Virus record (IMG/VR): IMGVR_UViG_3300021376_005093
Location: 1 to 21,773 of that record
Strand: one strand, 5' to 3'
Source of the DNA: a virus
DNA length: 21,773 nucleotides
Shown here: positions 1 to 5,832 of the stretch, one piece after another
Layout: each line of letters begins with the position of its first letter
Position numbering within the stretch: position 1 is the stretch's first letter
Notes under the pieces: model-generated
What the model was told of the DNA's origin: nothing
Databases searched by the model: none
What the model saw: the letters and a program-made list of their open reading frames with translations, nothing else
Translations under genes and position numbers: made by a program

Positions 1-1
1 T

Positions 2-247
2 AAGGGTACTGGTAAGCGCGGTCGTCCACGTAAAGATCCGTCTCAGTTGCAACAACCAAAAGTGTATGTTCCTACAGGTGGTAAACGAGGACGTCCCCGC
101 AAAGACCCTAATATGCTACAAGCACCCAAAGTTTATGTCCCAACAGGAGGTAAACGTGGCAGACCAAAAATGGATCCAGCACTTAGAAAATCAACAGTGT
201 ATGTTAAAAAAGGAGGCAAACGTGGTCGCCCAAAGAAACAATCGTAA
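2..247 (+). CDS. Tandem AT-hook DNA-binding protein (5' end outside window)
   Basis: The reading frame is open from the first bases of the window, so the true start lies upstream; the TTG at 47 is internal. The visible 81 residues contain four copies of the AT-hook core (K-R-G-R-P-R/K) at bases 14-34, 83-103, 152-172 and 218-238, spaced 69, 69 and 66 bases apart, so the protein is a 22-23 residue repeat. Each full unit also carries V-Y-V plus a Thr/Lys-Gly-Gly lead-in. AT-hooks bind the minor groove of AT-rich DNA, so a phage nucleoid, silencing or regulatory role is plausible, but that is inference. Codons differ between units while the core residues stay the same, which points to selection on the protein. 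It is the first of a run of closely spaced genes. Confidence 0.85.
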   Translation, partial: KGTGKRGRPRKDPSQLQQPKVYVPTGGKRGRPRKDPNMLQAPKVYVPTGGKRGRPKMDPALRKSTVYVKKGGKRGRPKKQS

Positions 248-265
248 ATTTAATTAAATAAAAAC

Positions 266-279
266 AAAATAAAGGTTAT
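266..279 (+). promoter_or_regulatory. A-rich translation leader, shared with the gene at 8322
   Basis: The 14 bases AAAATAAAGGTTAT directly before the ATG at 280 recur exactly at 8310-8323, where the ATG begins within the repeat. AAAGG is a weak Shine-Dalgarno-like core, but it lies only 3-5 bases from the start. The A-rich context is typical of Bacteroidota translation starts. No other gene in the window has this exact leader. Confidence 0.45.
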
Positions 280-942
280 ATGAAAGCAACATTTAAATCT
301 CCCGTTGGTACATCATTTCACGATAGTGTGATTAATACCACAGTAAACAAACTTACCAAAGTATTAGGTACACCACAGTATGATGATAATGAAGGCGCCA
401 ACAAAATTAACTTTGAATGGGTAATGGAATTAAACAGTGGAGATGTATTTACTGTTTATGACTATAAAGAATACCGTGTATTAGGTAAAGACGAAATCAT
501 TGAATGGCATATTGGTGGTGCAAATAAAAACGTTACTGATGCCGCTTTAGTTGAACTCTCTTTAGCTTTAAATAATGTTAAAGATGATTGGGATATGGTT
601 ATTGATAATTACAAGAAAACTATGTTGAGCCACTATAATCACTTTAATGAGTGGGATCAAGAGCACCAACCTCTACTTAATTTCCTAAAACAACACTACG
701 AAGCACCTGTTGCTTTGCCTGTAGTAGAATATCCTGAGGTTGAAGATCATTCTACCTATACAACTAATGTTTTTACTTTAAGTTATAAAGGTAAGGAGTA
801 TATTGTTCGTTGGAATGAATCATTTGATGATTACTTTACTAATGAATTTGAAGTTGAAGATGTAGCTGGGGGTGAGGTTGATGATGCTACTGAAGAAATG
901 TTAATCAATATTTGTACACCATTAGTTAAAACGGCTAAATAA
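280..942 (+). CDS. Conserved phage protein of unknown function (220 aa)
   Basis: The protein starts at an ATG behind an A-rich leader (AAAATAAAGGTTAT). It is acidic and soluble, with no signal peptide or membrane segment. Residues about 20-80 form a compact stretch ending in V-Y-D-Y-K-E-Y and E-W-H-I-G-G, a pattern I recognise from uncharacterised proteins of large tailed phages, where it accompanies GTP-like turn sequences without a known activity. Residues about 165-215 (Y-K-G-K-E-Y-I-V-R-W-N-E) look like a second small domain. The 71 bases after it are A-rich with no gene. I do not assign a function. Confidence 0.8.
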   Translation: MKATFKSPVGTSFHDSVINTTVNKLTKVLGTPQYDDNEGANKINFEWVMELNSGDVFTVYDYKEYRVLGKDEIIEWHIGGANKNVTDAALVELSLALNNVKDDWDMVIDNYKKTMLSHYNHFNEWDQEHQPLLNFLKQHYEAPVALPVVEYPEVEDHSTYTTNVFTLSYKGKEYIVRWNESFDDYFTNEFEVEDVAGGEVDDATEEMLINICTPLVKTAK

Positions 943-1013
943 TATATACGTATAAAAAAATTAAAAAAAGTCAAAAGCAAAGAGTAATTAAAAACAAATA
1001 AAAATTAAAACAT

Positions 1014-1433
1014 ATGGGTTCAGTTATAGATTACATAGAATGTCCTAATTGTAAAACAGAAGCAACGTCTGATTTCTATTACAAGACAGGCGAAGAATAT
1101 ATCAACTGTGCTAATTGTGGATATCACTACAGCGCTACAATTAAGAATAGGAATAAAAAGTTAAATGAATTAACTGATGATGATTGGGAAATAAAGGAAC
1201 TAAAACACCCGTATGCGGCCTATCGAATTAAGTCATATGAATCAATTGCAACAGAGTGTGGTTCACTTGAAAGTGAAGAGCAACTTAACGAACTAAAATA
1301 TGAAGTAAGTAAATTAGATACTATTGAATATTGCAGTGTTAGTCGGTTTGTAAATGGTGAGATTGTAGTTGAAGAAATTATTGACAATGGCCCAAAAACA
1401 GACAGCGCTGGATTTACTGAACAAGATAGATAA
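1014..1433 (+). CDS. Small zinc-ribbon protein (139 aa)
   Basis: The N-terminus carries C10-P-N-C13 and C32-A-N-C35, a spacing typical of a zinc ribbon that binds one zinc ion. The rest (residues about 50-139) is acidic, with no motif I recognise. The ATG follows an A-rich leader of about 70 bases that holds no gene. Phage zinc-ribbon proteins often bind nucleic acid or RNA polymerase, but nothing here decides the partner. It lies in a run of small genes that ends with bS21. Confidence 0.75.
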   Translation: MGSVIDYIECPNCKTEATSDFYYKTGEEYINCANCGYHYSATIKNRNKKLNELTDDDWEIKELKHPYAAYRIKSYESIATECGSLESEEQLNELKYEVSKLDTIEYCSVSRFVNGEIVVEEIIDNGPKTDSAGFTEQDR

Positions 1434-1449
1434 TAAAATATAATAATTT

Positions 1450-1713
1450 ATGATATACAATAACGATAGAGACCCAAATGATGTAATGTGGGAAAAACAA
1501 AATCAAAATGAAGGTTATTTACCTAATGAAATTATAGAAGAAGGTACTTTAATTGATAGGTGGCCTTGTGATATAAATGAATATGATGAAATGCAATCAA
1601 ATGGTTCTCAAGAATGGTTGTATGAATATAAAGGAAATAAGTATTGTGTTTGGATGGATTGGGAAGATAATCCTATTTGTCCTGAAGTTAAATTATATCC
1701 TTATGAGTATTAA
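1450..1713 (+). CDS. Small acidic hypothetical protein (87 aa)
   Basis: A short, strongly acidic protein rich in Asp, Glu, Asn, Trp and Tyr, with no signal peptide, no membrane segment and a single Cys pair too far apart to be a metal site on its own. The central Y-E-Y-K-G-N-K-Y-C-V-W resembles one beta-hairpin. The gene starts 16 bases after the zinc-ribbon gene, in an A-rich context, and codon use matches its neighbours. The family is not recognised; small acidic phage proteins often act as host inhibitors or DNA mimics, but that is speculation here. Confidence 0.65.
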   Translation: MIYNNDRDPNDVMWEKQNQNEGYLPNEIIEEGTLIDRWPCDINEYDEMQSNGSQEWLYEYKGNKYCVWMDWEDNPICPEVKLYPYEY

Positions 1714-1731
1714 TACATGTAAACCCTAAAA

Positions 1732-1944
1732 ATGAATAAGCATATGTTAAATAACATTACATTTGAACGTTTTGAGCAAATTGAAAATGAACGTGCTAAA
1801 ACATTTAATGACCCTGCGTTTATTAAATGGATGAGAAAATTAAAAGTATCTCGTTTGGCAACTAATCCTAATGCTATGGAACAAACACGCCGTGCAATGG
1901 AGGATTATAATTTTTCAAACTATAAATTCCCTAGAGTTAAATGA
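1732..1944 (+). CDS. Small hypothetical protein (70 aa)
   Basis: A basic, probably helical protein without recognised motifs. ATG codons at 1732 and 1744 could both serve as start; the first gives MNKHML. Its stop overlaps the next ATG (ATGA, 1941-1944), so translation of the two is probably coupled. No signal peptide or membrane segment is visible. Confidence 0.65.
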   Translation: MNKHMLNNITFERFEQIENERAKTFNDPAFIKWMRKLKVSRLATNPNAMEQTRRAMEDYNFSNYKFPRVK

Positions 1945-2444
1945 ATAAATTCGAACGCATAACGCCTGAACAATCCCATTTTTATAAATGGCTAGATCCT
2001 GATAAATTATCTTCTGAAGAGGTTTGTCGTAAGGCAACAGCGTTTACTCTTATTCCTTGTAACGAACCGGGATGGGCAGGATGGGAAGAAGTAAAATATT
2101 ATCAAGATTCACCTGTTGATGCTGATGGTAATTTAAAACCAACTGAATTTGTTTATGTATTAGTAAATAAATCTATTCCTGGGATGGTTAAAATAGGAAT
2201 GACAATACGTAATGTAGATGAACGTGCTAAAGAAATATCTGGTGCTACTGGTGTACCAACACCTTGGGTTCCTGTTTATTCATTTCAATGTTTTAATTCA
2301 TATGAATTAGAACAAGAAATACATTCTTATCTTGATGCTATCCGCGTTAATGAGAATAGAGAAATGTTTGCTATATCATCTACAGATGCAATTAAAATTA
2401 TTAAACAATTAGGAAAAAAATATACTCAACATGAACCCAGCTAA
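1941..2444 (+). CDS. T5orf172-domain (GIY-YIG-like) protein (167 aa)
   Basis: Residues about 70-145 fit the T5orf172/MUG113 domain, a relative of the GIY-YIG nuclease fold. The signs are F-V-Y-V-L-V-N at 70-76, V-K-I-G-M-T at 83-88, an Arg/Glu-rich helix after it, a strand ending P-V-Y-S-F-Q-C, and Y-E-L-E-Q-E-I-H-S-Y-L followed by N-R-E-M-F. Residues 1-69 are a separate segment rich in Trp and acidic residues. Known members are phage and mobile-element proteins of mostly undefined function; nuclease activity is possible but unproven. It overlaps the upstream gene by 4 bases and the downstream gene by 14. Confidence 0.75.
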   Translation: MNKFERITPEQSHFYKWLDPDKLSSEEVCRKATAFTLIPCNEPGWAGWEEVKYYQDSPVDADGNLKPTEFVYVLVNKSIPGMVKIGMTIRNVDERAKEISGATGVPTPWVPVYSFQCFNSYELEQEIHSYLDAIRVNENREMFAISSTDAIKIIKQLGKKYTQHEPS

Positions 2445-2679
2445 TCTAAAACGCTACGCCTTTCGTAAACATAAAATTAAACTAAAAGACACATCTCAAG
2501 AGGATGCGTATAATGAAAATTACGCTATCAATAAAATAACAGATATTCTTGAGGCAAATGGTGTTGATGAACAAACAATTAGTAATTATATTAACGACAT
2601 ATTTAGCTACGATAGTTATGAGCCGTACGCTGAAATGAGTGAACAAGATATACTACAAGATTTTTATGATTGGAAATAA
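2431..2679 (+). CDS. Small hypothetical protein (82 aa)
   Basis: The start overlaps the end of the T5orf172-type gene by 14 bases, a common arrangement in this genome. The first 20 residues are basic (N-L-K-R-Y-A-F-R-K-H-K) and the rest is acidic and probably helical, ending D-F-Y-D-W-K. No membrane segment or metal-binding motif is present. The family is not recognised. Confidence 0.65.
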   Translation: MNPANLKRYAFRKHKIKLKDTSQEDAYNENYAINKITDILEANGVDEQTISNYINDIFSYDSYEPYAEMSEQDILQDFYDWK

Positions 2680-2680
2680 T

Positions 2681-2836
2681 ATGATAATTATTTTTCTTGC
2701 ATATTTAATGATTGGGTGTTTAATAATTTCTGTTCAATTAGAAAACGCACCTATGTATGATGAAATAAATGATAAATTCATCTACAAAGAGTGGTACACC
2801 ATATTTGGCATTAAAATAAAGCGAAATAAAAAATGA
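2681..2836 (+). CDS. Small single-pass membrane protein (51 aa)
   Basis: I place the start at the ATG at 2681, one base after the previous stop; the frame is open back to an ATG at 2639, but that would overlap the preceding gene by 41 bases for little gain. Residues 1-17 are hydrophobic (MIIIFLAYLMIGCLIISV), giving one N-terminal membrane segment, or an uncleaved signal, followed by about 33 mostly polar residues with a basic end. The stop overlaps the bS21 start by ATGA. Function unknown; an envelope protein is likely. Confidence 0.6.
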   Translation: MIIIFLAYLMIGCLIISVQLENAPMYDEINDKFIYKEWYTIFGIKIKRNKK

Positions 2837-3021
2837 TAATTGTTGATGTACAAAAATATAAGAGCATAGACCAAGCGCTTAAACAATACAAGAATAAACA
2901 TAACAAATTGGGTATTGTTAAAGAATTACGTGCACGACAAGCTTATACTAAACCATCTGTTACACGTAGAGAAGAAATACTCAACGCAGTATATAAAGAA
3001 AAAAAGTATAAAAGGGATTAG
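2833..3021 (+). CDS. rpsU: Ribosomal protein bS21, phage-encoded
   Basis: At 62 residues this matches the usual bS21 length (about 58-71). The order of features fits the family: an N-terminal I-I-V-D-V strand, an acidic/polar helix with I-D-Q-A-L-K-Q-Y-K, a K-L-G-I-V-K-E-L-R-A-R-Q segment, then K-P-S-V-T-R-R and a basic tail. The L-R-A-R-Q and K-P-S-V motifs are the Bacteroidota flavour of bS21. The protein sits on the 30S platform near the 3' end of 16S rRNA and helps mRNA binding. It is the last gene of the left run, translationally coupled by ATGA to a small membrane protein. Phage bS21 genes are known from metagenomic phages; the use made of it here is inference. Confidence 0.88.
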   Translation: MIIVDVQKYKSIDQALKQYKNKHNKLGIVKELRARQAYTKPSVTRREEILNAVYKEKKYKRD

Positions 3022-3057
3022 TTTTAATATATTATGCGGTGCTAAAATACGCGACTT

Positions 3058-3086
3058 TATAGAGCGTTAGTTTCTAACGTACTATA
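3058..3086. promoter_or_regulatory. 29-base palindrome, copy 1 (candidate operator)
   Basis: The site has the form TATAGNGCGTTA - 5 bases - TAACGCNCTATA, centred on 3072. Eleven of 14 position pairs match; the breaks are at pairs 6, 7 and 14. It lies 37 bases after bS21 and 105 bases (centre to -7 box) upstream of the promoter of the RadA-like gene. Two more copies exist at 3107 and 8195. A run of six T lies 8 bases further on, so a weak terminator role is possible as well. Confidence 0.7.
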
Positions 3087-3106
3087 CACATTAATTTTTT
3101 ACCATT

Positions 3107-3135
3107 TATAGAGCGTTAATTATTAACGCGTTATA
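3107..3135. promoter_or_regulatory. 29-base palindrome, copy 2 (candidate operator)
   Basis: Same symmetric pattern as at 3058, centred on 3121, with an unbroken inner stem GCGTTAAT/ATTAACGC around a single T. Twelve of 14 pairs match. Its centre is 49 bases from that of copy 1 and 56 bases upstream of the -7 box at 3177; it ends 17 bases before the TTTG box. A dimeric DNA-binding protein is the expected ligand. Confidence 0.75.
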
Positions 3136-3152
3136 AAGTATTTGTAAACAAA

Positions 3153-3194
3153 TTTGGTTACCCAAAATATTGTTCGTATCTTTACGGAAATTAA
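3153..3194 (+). promoter_or_regulatory. Bacteroidota-type promoter for the RadA-like ATPase
   Basis: The -33 element TTTG lies at 3153-3156 and the -7 element TATCTTTA (consensus TAnnTTTG) at 3177-3184, with 20 bases between. The transcript should start near 3190, leaving a short A-rich leader before the ATG at 3205. The block is duplicated at 8251-8292: GGTTACC follows the -33 box in both, and 3175-3194 is identical to 8273-8292. Confidence 0.8.
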
Positions 3195-3204
3195 AAATTA
3201 AAGT

Positions 3205-4011
3205 ATGAACAAACGTAAAAGAGGTCGTCCGCGCAAGCAAGTCGCTGGATTAGAAGTTGTTAGTGCAAAACAAGTATTCGATGCGTCCATCATTAAAACG
3301 ATGCGCGGTAATGACTTGTATTTTAACAGTAGTATTTTTGAGCCAATGAAAACGCATTCTGAACTTGATACTATATTAAGTACAGAAGGTGGACTTATGC
3401 CTGCTACTAATATGATTCTCATTGGTAGTCCAGGTTCAGGTAAATCTACAGTTGCGCTTGATATGATGGCTAATCTTGTTATGCAAGGTTACAAATGTTT
3501 ATTTGTTAGTGCTGAAATGGATGAAATTGCTTATTACAAGTATTGTCGCCGTTTACCTAAAATTAAGCATGTTCCTGTTTTGTTCCTAAACAACTATCAG
3601 CATCAACTCAAAGAAACAATGGAACACGTATTTGAAGAAGGTTATGATGTTGTATGTATTGATTCTATTGCTGAGGTAATCGAATCGTACAAAATTATAT
3701 ATCGCACAACTGAAAGCGCTGCTGAAAAATGGCTACTTGAGTTACAAACGAAACATAAAAAAGGAGATAATCCGAAAAACTATTATACAACATTTGTTAA
3801 TATTCAGCAAGTAACTAAAGCTGGAGAATTTGTAGGTAGTAATCGTTTGAAACATATGATGGATGCTATGATGCATATTGATCGTTCACGTGATGGTTTA
3901 GAGCGTACAATTCATTTTAGTAAAAACCGTGATTGCGATAAGGATTTTAAAGTACATTTTGCAATTCATAATGATAGTATTCATTATGCATATGAAAATG
4001 TTAATGAATAA
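3205..4011 (+). CDS. RadA/Sms-like RecA-fold ATPase with N-terminal AT-hook (268 aa)
   Basis: Residues 4-11 (R-K-R-G-R-P-R-K) are a full AT-hook. A RecA-fold ATPase follows: Walker A G74-S-P-G-S-G-K80-S-T82, a strand ending F-V-S-A-E at 100-104, and Walker B V-V-C-I-D153-S. The stretch N-I-Q-Q-V-T-K-A-G-E-F-V-G at about 199-211, then L-K-H-M-M-D and F-S-K-N-R-D at 238-243, closely parallels the RadA/Sms sequence V-T-K-E-G...L-E-H-M-V-D...K-N-R-F-G. RadA works in recombination and branch migration, so DNA repair or recombination is the likely role; a replicative helicase-like role is the alternative. The RadA zinc finger and the C-terminal Lon-like domain are absent, and the AT-hook sits where the zinc finger would be. 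The gene has its own promoter and terminator. Confidence 0.82.
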   Translation: MNKRKRGRPRKQVAGLEVVSAKQVFDASIIKTMRGNDLYFNSSIFEPMKTHSELDTILSTEGGLMPATNMILIGSPGSGKSTVALDMMANLVMQGYKCLFVSAEMDEIAYYKYCRRLPKIKHVPVLFLNNYQHQLKETMEHVFEEGYDVVCIDSIAEVIESYKIIYRTTESAAEKWLLELQTKHKKGDNPKNYYTTFVNIQQVTKAGEFVGSNRLKHMMDAMMHIDRSRDGLERTIHFSKNRDCDKDFKVHFAIHNDSIHYAYENVNE

Positions 4012-4034
4012 TTTGTTTGTTATATTTTAATTAC

Positions 4035-4063
4035 TCCCGCTGTTTATACAGCGGGATTTTTTT
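4035..4063 (+). terminator. Rho-independent terminator after the RadA-like gene
   Basis: A 9-base-pair stem (TCCCGCTGT paired with ACAGCGGGA) with a TTAT loop is followed by seven T (4057-4063). It lies 23 bases after the stop codon. This is the clearest terminator in the window and, with the promoter at 3153, makes the ATPase gene a single-gene unit. Confidence 0.93.
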
Positions 4064-4082
4064 ACTTTTTCCCTAAATAATC

Positions 4083-4113
4083 TTTGTTATACAAACTAAT
4101 TTACTTAACTTTA
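4083..4113 (+). promoter_or_regulatory. Bacteroidota-type promoter for the DUF932-like operon
   Basis: TTTG at 4083-4086 and TAACTTTA at 4106-4113 are separated by 19 bases, giving the -33/-7 arrangement with the same TAnnTTTA variant seen at 3177. The next ATG is at 4134, just after the expected transcript start. It lies directly after the terminator at 4035. Confidence 0.65.
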
Positions 4114-4133
4114 ATTTAATCAAAAATTTCTAT

Positions 4134-4919
4134 ATGAAAAATTCTTACATTCCTGTTAACAACAGCATTGACAAAGCATTAGTATTTGCTCCTACATTAA
4201 GCGAATCATATCGTAAAAACAATCAACGTATTAGTACTAAACCTAAGTACATCGAAACGATTGATACAGTTAAAAATTTAATGAAACAAGGATGGATACT
4301 TGAAGGTGTTTGCGAAAACAGAAACAAATCTAGTTTTAAAATTGATTCGCATCATATCAAAATGTCACATCCAGATTTACAAATGAAAACAACATCAGGT
4401 AAAACTGAAGGTATTGCTAATCTGTTTGTAGGTAATTCATGTAATGGAATGAAAGCAATGAATATCGATTTTGGAATGTATCGAAAAGTTTGCTCAAACG
4501 GATTAGTTCGTTTTGATGGCGAGCAAGTAGGTAGTATTCCTCATAACAACAAAGGCATTAAGCATTATCCTATTATAATGAGTAAGATAAATGAACTAGC
4601 AGCTGATGCAATGGAATCGTTTGCTCAATTTAAACAAAAAGAACTTACTATATCTCAAATACAAAAACTAACACGCGATGCTCTTAAATTGCGTTTTGTA
4701 GGACGTTCAGATATTAATCCTAATCAATTAAATAAATCACATCGCCCTGAGGATGAAGGTAATCAATTATGGAATATTTATAATCGCGTTCAAGAAAACC
4801 TTACTAAACCAGGAATGTTAGTTGATGCTCAAGGTAATCTAATTAACGGAATTGTTAGTGTTAAGGAAGATATAGATATTAATAAACAATTATTTAGTTT
4901 AGTACATGCATATGCATAA
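4134..4919 (+). CDS. DUF932-like phage/plasmid protein (261 aa)
   Basis: The pattern of a long soluble protein with R-K-V-C-S-N-G-L-V in its middle (about residues 119-127), preceded by G-I-A-N-L-F-V-G-N-S-C-N-G and followed by helical segments, fits the DUF932 (phage/plasmid-like, TIGR03299-type) family. Members are common on phages and plasmids, and their biochemical function is not established. The start is the first ATG after a good promoter at 4083. The end overlaps the next gene by 14 bases (or 8 if the second ATG is used). No signal peptide, membrane segment or ATPase motif is visible. Confidence 0.7.
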   Translation: MKNSYIPVNNSIDKALVFAPTLSESYRKNNQRISTKPKYIETIDTVKNLMKQGWILEGVCENRNKSSFKIDSHHIKMSHPDLQMKTTSGKTEGIANLFVGNSCNGMKAMNIDFGMYRKVCSNGLVRFDGEQVGSIPHNNKGIKHYPIIMSKINELAADAMESFAQFKQKELTISQIQKLTRDALKLRFVGRSDINPNQLNKSHRPEDEGNQLWNIYNRVQENLTKPGMLVDAQGNLINGIVSVKEDIDINKQLFSLVHAYA

Positions 4920-5106
4920 CAGCAAATTTCAAGGAATATACCTATCACAAGCCGATTTCGAACAACTTGCTAAAAACGAGAGAATGAAAGTGGCTGAGCA
5001 GTTGGGTATTACCTTGGAAGAATATGAAGACGCTTTATTAAACGGAAAGGTATTAACACCTAAACCGCCTAAACCAAAGGCACAACAAATGAAGTTATGG
5101 GATTAA
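4906..5106 (+). CDS. Small hypothetical protein (66 aa)
   Basis: Two ATG codons, at 4906 and 4912, both inside the end of the preceding gene, could be the start. The body is helical (F-E-Q-L-A-K-N-E-R-M-K-V-A-E-Q-L-G-I-T-L-E-E-Y-E), followed by a Pro/Lys-rich tail ending M-K-L-W-D. The helix-turn with G-I-T-L-E-E-Y vaguely recalls a small DNA-binding helix pair, but this is weak. It overlaps the next small gene by 10 bases. Confidence 0.65.
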   Translation: MHMHNSKFQGIYLSQADFEQLAKNERMKVAEQLGITLEEYEDALLNGKVLTPKPPKPKAQQMKLWD

Positions 5107-5219
5107 GAAAAAAAATTGAATGGATTTGGGATTATTATTTTGCTTGGATGTTTTATAATGGTAATAAAACTTACAAGTATATAGAATATATGGAAAAGAA
5201 ATACGGTAAAAAGAAATAA
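5097..5219 (+). CDS. Very small basic, aromatic-rich protein (40 aa)
   Basis: An ATG at 5097, inside the end of the preceding gene, opens a 40-codon frame that fills an otherwise empty gap and ends 4 bases before the next ATG. The protein is dominated by Trp, Tyr, Phe and Lys (W-I-W-D-Y-Y-F-A-W-M-F-Y, then Y-I-E-Y-M-E-K-K-Y-G-K-K-K). Tight overlap and the lack of any other gene in this gap favour a real gene. Similar tiny W/Y-rich proteins are frequent in T4-like phages, with unknown role. Confidence 0.6.
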   Translation: MGLRKKIEWIWDYYFAWMFYNGNKTYKYIEYMEKKYGKKK

Positions 5220-5223
5220 CGTT

Positions 5224-5814
5224 ATGACATATAAAGAAAAAAGAATTGCAGAATTGTTAGAAGCACCAAGAATGTATTATCAATCTTCTGATAATAGAAT
5301 CAATAGACTTATTGGTTTAAAAATGTTAATTGATGATTTCATTACTAATAGTACCCGGATGGTTGAAGTAGGTTCATTCGCCGGGGTTAGTAGTGAATTA
5401 TTTGCCTTGCATTGTAAAGAAATTATTTGTGTTGATGAATGGAACCCATACTGGGAAATTCAAACACCTGAGTTAATTCAGAGTGCTGAGGATCAATTTG
5501 ATAAGCTATTGTTAAACTATATTAATATTACTAAATACAAATCATCAAGTGTAGAAGCCGCAACTAAATTCTCAGATAATTCACTTGATTTTGTTTATAT
5601 TGACGCCGCTCACGATTATGAAAATGTAAAAAAAGATATTACTGCTTGGTTGCCTAAAGTAAAAATAGGTGGTGTGATAGCAGGACATGATTATCATCAC
5701 AATCCTTATATTCAAGTATACGAAGTAGTAAATGAGTTTTTTGCTAATGATTATAAAATATCATCTTATCCTGATTCAAGCTGGGCGGTGGTAAGAGGAA
5801 ATAGATTTTTATAA
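5224..5814 (+). CDS. Class I SAM-dependent methyltransferase (196 aa)
   Basis: The Rossmann-fold methyltransferase signature is complete: motif I V-E-V-G-S-F-A-G-V-S at 47-56, the acidic residue after the second strand at D71 (I-C-V-D-E-W), L-D-F-V-Y-I-D-A-A-H-D-Y at 121-132, and G-G-V-I-A-G-H-D-Y at 149-157. This matches the Methyltransf_24-type family, often found in sugar or lipid modification clusters. The substrate cannot be read from sequence. It is the first of four surface-chemistry genes; the following glycosyltransferase-like gene starts 18 bases later. Confidence 0.85.
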   Translation: MTYKEKRIAELLEAPRMYYQSSDNRINRLIGLKMLIDDFITNSTRMVEVGSFAGVSSELFALHCKEIICVDEWNPYWEIQTPELIQSAEDQFDKLLLNYINITKYKSSSVEAATKFSDNSLDFVYIDAAHDYENVKKDITAWLPKVKIGGVIAGHDYHHNPYIQVYEVVNEFFANDYKISSYPDSSWAVVRGNRFL

Positions 5815-5832
5815 TAAAGAATATCGTTTTAG

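Noticed and set aside
1-247. Repeated 69-base units as a CRISPR array or DNA repeat element
   Set aside because: The units are conserved as protein while the bases drift at third positions, and there are no constant repeats with unique spacers, so they are coding repeats.
66-257. Open frame in another phase over the AT-hook repeats
   Set aside because: It is a shadow of the repeated AT-hook frame, which is far more regular and begins at the window edge; the alternative product has no coherent features.
3058-3100. First palindrome as a plain transcription terminator for the left operon
   Set aside because: The stem is AT-rich with mismatches, the T run is 8 bases away, and the other two copies lack a T run and stand before promoters. 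An additional weak terminator role is not excluded.
3198-3422. Reverse-strand open frame opposite the RadA-like gene
   Set aside because: It lies opposite a gene with clear Walker motifs. All convincing genes are on the + strand, and no promoter or coding pattern supports it.
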